From NCBI RefSeq assembly GCF_018499875.1, contig NZ_JAHBAY010000001.1:558001-622000 (forward strand): a stretch of 64,000 bases of DNA, written 5' to 3'. This document shows, one piece after another, positions 39,842-47,727 of the stretch. Origin of the DNA: Kineosporia corallincola. Lineage in GTDB: Bacteria > Actinomycetota > Actinomycetes > Actinomycetales > Kineosporiaceae. The notes under the pieces were generated by a model. It was not told the origin of the DNA. It saw only the letters and a program-made list of their open reading frames with translations, and ran no database searches. The position numbers and the translations under genes were made by a program. How positions within the stretch are numbered: position 1 is the stretch's first letter; every line of letters begins with the position of its first letter.

Positions 39842-41361
39842 GCGTGGAATGGCTGCTGCCGGCGATCGTGCTGGTGCCGCTCGGCGGGGCGCCGCTCCTG
39901 CTCTGCCTGCGCCTGCCCGACCGGGCCGCCGCCTGGTTCGGTGTCGCGGCCGGCACCGTCACCCTGCTGCTCGGTGGCTGGGCCACCTTCGTGGCCTGGG
40001 ACCGGGGGCTGGGCCGGATGCAGCTGGAGGTGCGCACCGAGTGGGTGCCCGCCCTCGGGGTTCAGGTGCATCTGGGCGCGGACGGTGTGAGTGCCCCCCT
40101 GATCCTGCTCACCGCCCTGCTCGCGGTGCTGGTCTGCGCCCACCTGGTCCGGGTGCGGCCGGAACACGGCCAGGTGCGGCTGCTGGTGGTCTGCGTGCTC
40201 GCGGTCACCGGCGGGGCCCTGGCCACCTTCACCGCGATGGACCTGCTGCTGTTCTTCATCGCCTTCGAGACGGTGCTGATCCCGATGTGGTTCGTGATCG
40301 GGGTCTGGGGCGACACCCGGGCCGGGGGCGAGGCCGCCCGCCGCGACGCCGCCTCCCGCTTCGTGCTCTACACCGCCACCGGCTCGGCCCTGATGCTGCT
40401 CGGGATCGTCCTGGTGATCGTCCGGGCCGGCACCTCCGACCTGACCGAGCTGATCGCCCGTGGCGGCGCCGGGCTGTCGGCCACCACCCAGACCGTCGCG
40501 GCCGTGCTGATCGTGCTGGGGCTGGCGGTGAAGACACCGATCTGGCCGTTGCACACCTGGCTGCCCCCGGCCCACACGATCGCCCCGACCGCCGGATCGG
40601 TGCTGCTCGCCGGGGTCCTGCTGAAGCTCGGCACCTACGGCCTGGTGCGGGTGGCGGTGCCGGTGCTGCCGGCCGGCACGGCGAACGTGGCGCCCTGGCT
40701 CGGCGGGTTCGCCGTGGTCGGCATCGTCTGGGCCGGCCTGGCCTGCCTGGCCGAGCGCGACCTGAAGCGCCTGGTCGCCCTGTCCTCGGTGGCGCACATG
40801 GGATTCGTGCTGCTCGGCGTGGCCTCGATGACGTCGACCGGTCTCCAGGGCGCGCTCTACGCCAACATCGCTCACGGCGTGGTGAGCGCCCTGCTGTTCT
40901 TCGTCGTCGGGGCGCTGAAGGACCGGCACCACAGCGCCGACCTGGCGGTGCTCGGCCCGGGCCTGCGCGACCGGCTGCCCCGGCTGGGACGGCTGCTCAC
41001 CCTGGGCGCCGTGGCCGGGCTGGGACTGCCCGGCCTGGCGGTGTTCTGGGGTGAGCTGCTGGCGATCGCCGGGGCCTGGCAGTCCGCCACGCTCGGCCCG
41101 CTCGGCCGTCCCTTCGCCGTGCTCGCGGCGATCGGCACGGCGATCGCCGCCGCCTACTGGCTGCGGGTGCTGCGCCTGCTCTGGCAGGGCACCCCCGCCC
41201 CCGGCCCGCACACGATGGGCGACGCCACCCGGCACGAGTCCGCCGTCACCCTGCCCCTGGTCGTGACCACCGTCGCGCTCGGCCTGGTGCCCGGCCCGCT
41301 GCTGGCCGCCACCGCCGGCGTGGTCCGGCTGATCCTGCCCGGCGGGGGAGTGATGCCCTGA
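39838..41361 (+). CDS. nuoM2: Second NADH-quinone oxidoreductase subunit M paralogue
   Basis: 507-aa antiporter-like membrane subunit: FFIAFETVLIPMWFVIGVWG with the helix-5 glutamate, VKTPIWPLHTWLPPAHTIAPTAGS with the pump lysine region, ERDLKRLVALSSVAHMGF. Key charged residues appear conserved, so proton translocation is plausible. ATGA overlap with nuoL2; the stop overlaps the nuoN2 ATG (TGATG). Confidence 0.92.
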   Translation: MSVEWLLPAIVLVPLGGAPLLLCLRLPDRAAAWFGVAAGTVTLLLGGWATFVAWDRGLGRMQLEVRTEWVPALGVQVHLGADGVSAPLILLTALLAVLVCAHLVRVRPEHGQVRLLVVCVLAVTGGALATFTAMDLLLFFIAFETVLIPMWFVIGVWGDTRAGGEAARRDAASRFVLYTATGSALMLLGIVLVIVRAGTSDLTELIARGGAGLSATTQTVAAVLIVLGLAVKTPIWPLHTWLPPAHTIAPTAGSVLLAGVLLKLGTYGLVRVAVPVLPAGTANVAPWLGGFAVVGIVWAGLACLAERDLKRLVALSSVAHMGFVLLGVASMTSTGLQGALYANIAHGVVSALLFFVVGALKDRHHSADLAVLGPGLRDRLPRLGRLLTLGAVAGLGLPGLAVFWGELLAIAGAWQSATLGPLGRPFAVLAAIGTAIAAAYWLRVLRLLWQGTPAPGPHTMGDATRHESAVTLPLVVTTVALGLVPGPLLAATAGVVRLILPGGGVMP

Positions 41362-42923
41362 TGGTGATCACCAGCCTGACCGGGGTGCCCGCGATCGACG
41401 CGGTCGCGCTGCTGCCGGTCGTCGCGCCGGTCGTGGCCCTCCTGCTGGTGCTGCTGATCGACGCGGTGCGGCCGGGCGGCACCCGGCTGCGGCCGCTCGC
41501 CGACCTGACCGCCCTGGCCGGGCTGCTGACCGCCGCGGGCGGCGTGGCGCACCTGGCGCTGGACGGAGCCGACCGGTCCACGGCCTGTTCCGGCGGGCTG
41601 GTGGTGAGCAGCGGGGTGGCGCGCACCTCGCCGAACCCGGACGACTACGGCTTCGGCTGCTCCTTCGTGGTGTCCGACCTGACCCTGGCGGTGCAGGCGA
41701 TCGTGCTGCTGGCGGCCGTGGCCTGCCTGCTGCTGGCGATCGACGGCCCGGGCGCCCGGGACCGCACCGCCCACCACGCCCTGCTGCTGGCGGCCGTCGC
41801 CGGGGCCACCGCCCTGGCCGGGGCCCGCGACCTGGCCACCCTGACCGTCGCCCTGGAGACCGCCACCCTGCCCACGGTCGGCCTGATCGCGTTGCGGCGT
41901 GACGCCCAGGGCGCCCAGGCCGCCGTCACCATGCTGCTCACCGCGGTCGCCTCGCTCGGCCTGCTGCTGCTCGGCGTCGGCCTGCTGTTCCTGGCCACCG
42001 GCTCGCTCTACCTGTCCCGGATCGCCGCCGTGCTGTCGCTGAACCCCGGCCGGCCGGTGCTCGTGGTGGCCGTGGCGGGTGTGACCCTGGGCATCGCGGG
42101 CATCGGGTTCAAGGTCTCCCTGGTGCCGTTCCACCTGTGGACGCCGGACACCTACGCGGGCGCCCCGCTCCCGGTCGCCGCGTTCCTGTCCACGGTCTCC
42201 AAGACGGCCGGGCTGACCGCCATGGCCGTGCTCCTGGGCGTCGGGCTGCCGCCGCTGCACGAGGTGTGGGCCCCGCTGATCGGGGTGCTGGCCGCGCTGA
42301 CCATGACCGTCGGCAACCTGGTGGCGCTGCGCCAGAAGGTGGTGGTGCGGTTGCTGGCCTGGTCCACCGTGGCCCAGGCGGGCTGGGTGCTGCTGCCGTT
42401 CGCGGCGGTCGGCCCCTCGCGCGACAGCCTGCGTGAGGCCGCCGCCTCGGCCCTCGGCTACCTGCTGGCCTACGTGGTGGCGGGCCTGGCGGTCTTCGCC
42501 GTGGTGGTGCTGGTGGCCCGGCACCACCGGGCCGGCGAGGAGCACACCCTGGACGCCTACCGGGGCCTGGGCCGCACCGAGCCGGTGGCGAGCGCCGTGC
42601 TGGTGTTCGCCCTGACCTGCCTGGCCGGGTTGCCGCCGGGGGTGATGGGGCTGGTCGCCAAGGTGATCGCGCTGCGGCCGGTGGTGGACGCCGGGCTCTG
42701 GCCGGTCGCCGTGGTCGCCGCCCTGAACGTGGCCCTGGCCCTGGCCTACTACCTGCGCTGGAGCGCCCTGCTGGTGGTGGCGCCGGGACCCGGCCGCACC
42801 CCGCCGCGCTGGCGGGTACGCCCGGCCGAGGGAATCGTGCTGGGCGCCGCGGCCGCGGGCTGCCTCGGGCTGTCGGCCGGCGCTCAGCTGATCGCGGGCC
42901 TGCTGCCGGGCCTGCCGCAGTGA
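41361..42923 (+). CDS. nuoN2: Second NADH-quinone oxidoreductase subunit N paralogue
   Basis: 520-aa antiporter-like subunit, last gene of the nuo2 cluster. FKVSLVPFHLWTPDTYAGAPLPVAAFLSTVSKTAG is the central NuoN motif and ALETATLPTVGLIAL the helix-5 glutamate region. The N-terminal part is Ala/Leu-rich and less conserved than in NuoN1. No prenyl synthase follows, in contrast to cluster 1. Confidence 0.92.
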   Translation: MVITSLTGVPAIDAVALLPVVAPVVALLLVLLIDAVRPGGTRLRPLADLTALAGLLTAAGGVAHLALDGADRSTACSGGLVVSSGVARTSPNPDDYGFGCSFVVSDLTLAVQAIVLLAAVACLLLAIDGPGARDRTAHHALLLAAVAGATALAGARDLATLTVALETATLPTVGLIALRRDAQGAQAAVTMLLTAVASLGLLLLGVGLLFLATGSLYLSRIAAVLSLNPGRPVLVVAVAGVTLGIAGIGFKVSLVPFHLWTPDTYAGAPLPVAAFLSTVSKTAGLTAMAVLLGVGLPPLHEVWAPLIGVLAALTMTVGNLVALRQKVVVRLLAWSTVAQAGWVLLPFAAVGPSRDSLREAAASALGYLLAYVVAGLAVFAVVVLVARHHRAGEEHTLDAYRGLGRTEPVASAVLVFALTCLAGLPPGVMGLVAKVIALRPVVDAGLWPVAVVAALNVALALAYYLRWSALLVVAPGPGRTPPRWRVRPAEGIVLGAAAAGCLGLSAGAQLIAGLLPGLPQ

Positions 42924-43108
42924 TCCGGCGAGTGATCCGGCGGTTGTATCGAGGTGGATCGGGCAAGATCATGACCGGTTCACGCGGGGGCGGCCCGGTG
43001 GAGGCCACCCCGGATGGCGATCAGGAGGGAACGTGATCAAGCTGGACACCGTTGAGGTTCCTGACGGTGCCCTGTGGCACCGATCGAGAGGAGTCAGGGA
43101 GCACCGAA

Positions 43109-43969
43109 ATGGGTCATAGTCATTTCAACGGACTCAAGACCGCCGTCCTGCTGGGCGGCATGTCGGCGTTTCTGCTGCTGATCGGCGGGGCCTTCGCCGG
43201 GCGCACGGGCCTGGTCATCGCCTTCGTCATCGCACTGGGCATCAACGCCTACGGGTACTGGAACTCCGGCAAGCTGGCGATCAGGTCGATGCGGGCCCGC
43301 CCGGTCAGCGAGGCCGAGCAGCCCGCCATGTACCGGATCGTGCGGGAGCTCTCGAACGAGGCACGGCAGCCGATGCCCGCGCTGTACGTGTCCCCGACGA
43401 TGGCTCCCAATGCCTTCGCCACCGGCCGCAACCCGCGAAACGCCGCGGTCTGCTGCACCGAGGGCATCCTCCAGATCCTCGACGAGCGGGAGCTGCGCGG
43501 TGTGCTGGGCCACGAGCTCATGCACGTCTACAACCGCGACATCCTCACCGCGTCGATCGCGGCGGCCCTGGCCAGCGCGATCACCTTCATCGCCAACTTC
43601 GCCATGTTCTTCGGCGGTGGTGACGACGACGAGCGGCCGAACTTCGCGGCCATGATCGCCTTCTCGATCCTCGGCCCGCTCGCGGCGGGTGTGATCCAGA
43701 TGGCCATCAGCCGCACCCGGGAGTACGACGCCGACGAAGACGGCGCCAAGCTCACCGGCGACCCGCTGGCGCTGGCCTCGGCCCTGCGCAAGCTGGAGAT
43801 GGGCACCCGGCAGCTGCCGCTCCCGCCCGAGCGGGAGCTGGTCAACGCCAGCCACATGATGATCGCCAACCCGTTCCGCGGTGGCGGCGTGGCCAAGCTC
43901 TTCGCCACGCACCCGCCGATGGCCGACCGCATCGCCCGTCTGGAGGCGATGGCCGGCTACCGCCGCTGA
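43109..43969 (+). CDS. htpX: HtpX-type membrane zinc metalloprotease
   Basis: 286-aa integral-membrane M48 peptidase for membrane protein quality control. Two N-terminal helices ([20 protein letters not shown] and a second) precede the catalytic [12 protein letters not shown] (zinc histidines and glutamate). A further hydrophobic pair and [16 protein letters not shown], carrying the third zinc ligand, follow. The ATG at 43109 has GGGAG upstream and gives [13 protein letters not shown]. Standard HtpX size. A 16-bp hairpin ends the gene. Confidence 0.94.
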   Translation: MGHSHFNGLKTAVLLGGMSAFLLLIGGAFAGRTGLVIAFVIALGINAYGYWNSGKLAIRSMRARPVSEAEQPAMYRIVRELSNEARQPMPALYVSPTMAPNAFATGRNPRNAAVCCTEGILQILDERELRGVLGHELMHVYNRDILTASIAAALASAITFIANFAMFFGGGDDDERPNFAAMIAFSILGPLAAGVIQMAISRTREYDADEDGAKLTGDPLALASALRKLEMGTRQLPLPPERELVNASHMMIANPFRGGGVAKLFATHPPMADRIARLEAMAGYRR

Positions 43970-43992
43970 GGCAGATCGCCCGCAGAACCGGA

Positions 43993-44029
43993 GCAGCCCC
44001 CGGAGCCGTCACCCGGCTCCGGGGGCTGC
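43993..44029 (+). terminator. Perfect 16-bp hairpin after htpX
   Basis: GCAGCCCCCGGAGCCG pairs perfectly with CGGCTCCGGGGGCTGC around a 5-base loop, 24 bp after the htpX stop, followed by GTCGTTCT. It may also stop transcription from the convergent gene at 44078. Confidence 0.85.
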
Positions 44030-44077
44030 GTCGTTCTCGGCGCATCGCTCAGGAGTGACGCCGAGCGGGTCGGGCGC

Positions 44078-44494
44078 TCAGCGTCGTCCCCAATCAGGCT
44101 CTTCGAGCAGCATCTGGATCTCGGCGGGTGTCAGCGTCGCCGGCTCCAGCCCCTTCTGCCCGAGCCATTCGGACAGCAGATTGCGTGCCGCCGGGATGTC
44201 GCAGCCCAGCCGGGCCATCAGCACACCGGTGGCCAGATCGGTCATCTGCTGGCCCTGCACCCGCGCCACCGCCTCCCGTGCCACCCCGGCCTGATCGGTG
44301 AGATCACGGTCGAGGGCGAGACACATGGTCAGCGGGGCCACGTATCGCTTGAGTTGCTCGCTGTCGGAGCCGTCGGTGATCTCCGCGAGCAGCAGCCCGA
44401 TCATCGCGTTCAGCAGCTCGCGCAGGGGGGTGGAGCTCTGAAGGCTTTCCGGCTGGGCGGCATCGGGCCGCGACGGACGGCCTGTGGTCGTCAT
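44078..44494 (-). CDS. Small protein with C-terminal ANTAR-like domain
   Basis: 138 aa. The C-terminal stretch QMTDLATGVLMARLGCDIPAARNLLSEWL resembles the ANTAR RNA-binding helix bundle, which usually begins with an ATG(I/V)LMAR core. The N-terminal half, LRELLNAMIGLLLAEITDG, is helical and not recognised. ANTAR proteins act as antiterminators, but no typical GAF sensor is attached, so this is a tentative call. ATG 44494 is chosen (GGGGAAG upstream); ATG 44512 would add six residues. Confidence 0.55.
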   Translation of the reverse strand: MTTTGRPSRPDAAQPESLQSSTPLRELLNAMIGLLLAEITDGSDSEQLKRYVAPLTMCLALDRDLTDQAGVAREAVARVQGQQMTDLATGVLMARLGCDIPAARNLLSEWLGQKGLEPATLTPAEIQMLLEEPDWGRR

Positions 44495-44631
44495 GCAGTC
44501 GTACTTCCCCATCCATCACAGGGCGGGACGAATACGCAGGCCCCGCCGGGAAATGGATCTTTACGACTGCTTCACAAAGGTCCGGAAGGATCTTAGCCCG
44601 ATCGGACCACTGCTGAGTGCAACTCGAGGTG

Positions 44632-45945
44632 TCACGCCGCCGATGACGTCGCGTAGAGCGACTGGAAAAGTTTCTTGAACAGTGTGCCGCTGTTCGGGAA
44701 CGACTGTTCCAGACTGTGCTGGCCGCCCTCGCCGTCACTGTAGTCGTACTCGAAGTAGGCGGCGTACGCCACATTGTTGTCCGGGTCGGTGATGAAGTCG
44801 TACATCCGCTGAATGTAGTCCGGGTCGTCGTGCCCGCCGATGCCGTCGGTGCGGGCCCAGCAACCCCACTCCGGGATGCTGAGCTGCTTGTCGTGCTCCT
44901 GGGCGAAGCCCGACCAGAACTCCAGGCCGCGGTCGCCGCCGTAGATCGACTCGTCCCAGGCCTGCTTCTGGTGCTTCACGTAGCAGGCGCTGTCGCAGTC
45001 GTCCGGGTACGGGTAGGCGACGCCGGACACGTCGTAGGCGTCCACCCCGACGTAGTCGACCACGTCGTCACCGGGGTAGTAGTCCACCGCGTCGTAGGTG
45101 TTCGAGCCGTTGTTGACGTTCCAGTCGAAGGTGAAGTTCGCGCCGTCCACCGAGCGCATGGCCTCGACGATGCTGCGGTAGTAGGACTTCCAGCTGTCCG
45201 AGTCGTCGGTCGACCAGGCCCAGTCGGTCAGGTTGAACTCCCAGCCGACCCGCAGCACGGCGTCTGACTGGCCGTACTTCACCAGGTTCTGCGCCAGGGT
45301 GCGGAAGTAGGCGTCGTAGTCACCGTTCGCGCCGGACTTCACGCTGGCGCCGGTGTCGTCGTCGGGCAGCATCGGCACGGCGTACACGAGCCGGTACGGC
45401 GTGTTCTGCCACTCCTCGAGCAGGTAGTCCGGGTTGGCGATGTTGTCCCAGGTGGCCCGGGCGGAGAAGTCCACCACGTAGCTGACGTCCGCCCCCAGCC
45501 ACTCCTCGAACGACGCCACGTCGTCGGCGCTGGTCTGCCGGAACACGCCGTACTCGGTGCCGTCCGAGGCGGTCGCGGTGGCGCTCGCCGAGGTGGTCGG
45601 GGTGGCGGTGCCGTCCCCGTCGTCCGAGCCCCTGCTGACCGCGAAGATCACGGCGACCAGCAGGAGGACGACGACGGCCGCGCCGGCGCCCAGCAGCTTC
45701 TTGTTCGGGCCGCCGGGCGGCGCCGGGGGAGTGCCGGCACCGGTTCCGGGCGGCTGCTCCGCCCCCTCGGTGCGTGCGTCCTGCGGCTCGCGCTGCTGCG
45801 TCCACCGGGCGCCGTCGCCGGACGGCAGCGGGTTGGTCTGGGCGGACGGGGACTGCCCGGTGCCGGCGTCGGCGGCGGGGGCCGCGTGCCGGCCGGTGCC
45901 GGACGGCCCGGGACGGCGCTCGTCGTCGGGGGGCGTGGCACGCAT
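44632..45945 (-). CDS. Membrane-anchored GH26-like glycoside hydrolase
   Basis: 437 aa. A Pro/Gly-rich cytoplasmic N terminus of ~80 residues precedes one helix (LLGAGAAVVVLLLVAVIFAV), placing the rest outside. The extracellular domain has the paired acids expected of GH26: VLRVGWEFNLTDWAW (acid/base) and LSIPEWGCW (nucleophile), with DVVDYVGVDAYDVSG between. GH26 enzymes hydrolyse beta-mannans or related glucans; substrate here is unknown. The non-cleaved anchor suggests cell-surface remodelling rather than secreted digestion. Monocistronic. Confidence 0.8.
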   Translation of the reverse strand: MRATPPDDERRPGPSGTGRHAAPAADAGTGQSPSAQTNPLPSGDGARWTQQREPQDARTEGAEQPPGTGAGTPPAPPGGPNKKLLGAGAAVVVLLLVAVIFAVSRGSDDGDGTATPTTSASATATASDGTEYGVFRQTSADDVASFEEWLGADVSYVVDFSARATWDNIANPDYLLEEWQNTPYRLVYAVPMLPDDDTGASVKSGANGDYDAYFRTLAQNLVKYGQSDAVLRVGWEFNLTDWAWSTDDSDSWKSYYRSIVEAMRSVDGANFTFDWNVNNGSNTYDAVDYYPGDDVVDYVGVDAYDVSGVAYPYPDDCDSACYVKHQKQAWDESIYGGDRGLEFWSGFAQEHDKQLSIPEWGCWARTDGIGGHDDPDYIQRMYDFITDPDNNVAYAAYFEYDYSDGEGGQHSLEQSFPNSGTLFKKLFQSLYATSSAA

Positions 45946-46125
45946 GGTGGGCAGACCTTTCGGTGAGGGTGATCTTGAAGGGTGGAACGAGGCTGCCGGG
46001 GCAGCAGTTCTCTCACGCTTGAGAATGCCCTGCCGTCATGGTGAATCCGCTGAGAGTGCCAGGAATTGCACAGGTGTGCAGCCAACTGCGGGAGGCCGTT
46101 CTCACCTGTCCGGGCGATCTGATAC

Positions 46126-46154
46126 TTGACTGTTCAACTATATCGTCTTACCTT
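46126..46154 (+). promoter_or_regulatory. Promoter of the dioxygenase gene, predicted leaderless
   Basis: TTGACT (46126-46131) and TACCTT (46149-46154) are separated by 17 bp, a good match to the housekeeping consensus. Transcription would start at about 46161-46162, the A of the ATG, giving a leaderless message. No ribosome site precedes the gene. TTGA-N4-TCAA (46126-46137) overlaps the -35 and could be an operator. Confidence 0.65.
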
Positions 46155-46161
46155 CAAATAC

Positions 46162-47040
46162 ATGACGACCACGGTGGATCCCACGGCGCCCGGCGCGGCG
46201 TTCGATGCCTTCCTTCCCGGGGCGCTGGCCACCAGCCGGGCGCAGCGGTCCTGGACCCCCGGCGACGGAGCCCTCCCGGCGCTCTACCTGTCCCACGGCG
46301 CACCCCCGCTGTTCGACGACGGCCCGTGGATGGACCAGCTGCACGCCTGGGCGCTGAAGATGCCCAAGCCGAAGAGCATCCTGATCATCAGCGCGCACTG
46401 GGAGTCGGCGCCGCTGAGCCTGTCCAGCCCGGTCGCGAACACCCCGCTGGTCTACGACTTCGGCGGCTTCGCGCAGCGCTACTTCGAGATGCGTTACGGC
46501 ACACCGGACTCCACTGCCCTGGCCGACCTGGTGACGTCGGTGATGCCCGACGTGGAGACCGTGCACCGGCACAACAACCGCGGCCTCGACCACGGTGCCT
46601 GGGTTCCGCTGAAGGTGATGTACCCGCACGGTGACGTGCCGGTGCTCCAGCTCAGCATCCCGACCCACGACCCGGCGAAGCTGATGGAGCTGGGCCGCCG
46701 CCTGCGCCCGCTGCGGGAGCAGGGCGTGCTGATCATCGGGTCCGGCTTCATGACCCACGGCCTGCCGTTCCTGACCCGTGAGGCGTTCGCCGGCAAGATC
46801 CCCGGCTGGTCGGCCGACTTCGACTCCTGGGCGCAGGAGACGCTGGCCCGCGGCGACGTGGACACGCTGATGAACTACCTGAACCGGGCCCCCGGCCTGC
46901 CCTACTCGCACCCCACGGTCGAGCACTTCGTGCCCGCGTTCATCACCCTGGGCGCGGCCTCGAACCCGGAGGCCCCGGTCACCACCACCATCGAGGGCTA
47001 CATGTGGGGCCTGTCGAAGCGGTCGTTCCAGGTGGCCTGA
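46162..47040 (+). CDS. Class III extradiol dioxygenase, DOPA 4,5-dioxygenase (YgiD/LigB) family
   Basis: 292-aa LigB-superfamily enzyme. Metal and catalytic histidines are placed as in YgiD: ALYLSHGAPPLFDDG, ILIISAHWESAP, NRGLDHGAWVPLKVMYP and GSGFMTHGLPF. Such enzymes open catechol rings, for example DOPA, using non-haem Fe(II) or Zn; the natural substrate is unproven. The ATG at 46162 is preferred to one 36 bp upstream because the promoter hexamers place the transcript start there. Divergent from the GH26-like gene. Confidence 0.87.
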   Translation: MTTTVDPTAPGAAFDAFLPGALATSRAQRSWTPGDGALPALYLSHGAPPLFDDGPWMDQLHAWALKMPKPKSILIISAHWESAPLSLSSPVANTPLVYDFGGFAQRYFEMRYGTPDSTALADLVTSVMPDVETVHRHNNRGLDHGAWVPLKVMYPHGDVPVLQLSIPTHDPAKLMELGRRLRPLREQGVLIIGSGFMTHGLPFLTREAFAGKIPGWSADFDSWAQETLARGDVDTLMNYLNRAPGLPYSHPTVEHFVPAFITLGAASNPEAPVTTTIEGYMWGLSKRSFQVA

Positions 47041-47043
47041 CGG

Positions 47044-47598
47044 TTATCGGCCCAGCCGGCCGTAGGTCGTGTACTCGGTCGTGCCCCGCTCCAGCGCGGT
47101 CAGCGCCTGCCCCAGCCGGCGGGCCAGCGACGGCGTGAGCGGGGTGCGGGCGAGGTCGGCCGGGGCGACGAAATGCGCTGCCCGCAGCTCGCTCTCCTGA
47201 AGGGTCAGCGCGGCCACCTGCCCGGCGTCCAGCACCCCGCAGTCGAACACGAACTGCAACTGGTCGCGCCACACGCCGTGCCGTGGCACCCAGTCGACCA
47301 CCAGCAGCCGGCCGGGCTCCAGGTCCAGCCCCAGCTCCTCGGCCAGTTCCCGGCGGCAGCCCAGCCGCGGGTCCTCGTTCTCCTCCACCGCGCCGCCGGG
47401 CATGATCCAGGTGGGCTTGTAGATCGGCTCGACCAGCAGGATCTCGCCCCGCTCGTTGCGGAACAGCGCGGCCCCCGCCACGTTCTTGGCCGGCAGCCGG
47501 GAGGCGATGCCCGGGTTGAACTCGGCCTCCGGCACCCCCTCGGTGAGCAGGTCGTCGGCCAGGGTGGGCAGAGGGGTCGCGGTTTCGCCGGTGGTCAC
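47044..47598 (-). CDS. NUDIX hydrolase
   Basis: 184 aa. The Nudix box is complete: GGAVEENEDPRLGCRRELAEELG fits GX5EX7REUXEEXGU, the divalent-metal site that hydrolyses nucleoside diphosphate-linked compounds. NVAGAALFRNERGEILLVEP precedes it and WRDQLQFVFDCGVL follows, the normal alpha-beta-alpha order. The GTG at 47598 was chosen; upstream sequence looks non-coding. It ends three bases from the end of the convergent dioxygenase gene. Substrate unknown. Confidence 0.88.
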   Translation of the reverse strand: MTTGETATPLPTLADDLLTEGVPEAEFNPGIASRLPAKNVAGAALFRNERGEILLVEPIYKPTWIMPGGAVEENEDPRLGCRRELAEELGLDLEPGRLLVVDWVPRHGVWRDQLQFVFDCGVLDAGQVAALTLQESELRAAHFVAPADLARTPLTPSLARRLGQALTALERGTTEYTTYGRLGR

Positions 47599-47727
47599 GA
47601 CGCTCGATCGAACACCCCCGCGGTGACGTGGTGCAAGCCCGGCACAGCGCCCGGAGCGGGAGTTCACCGGATCGACCCACAACCGCCCGGCCGAGCCGGG
47701 GCCGGGTCCCGCCGGGATCAGCCGGGT

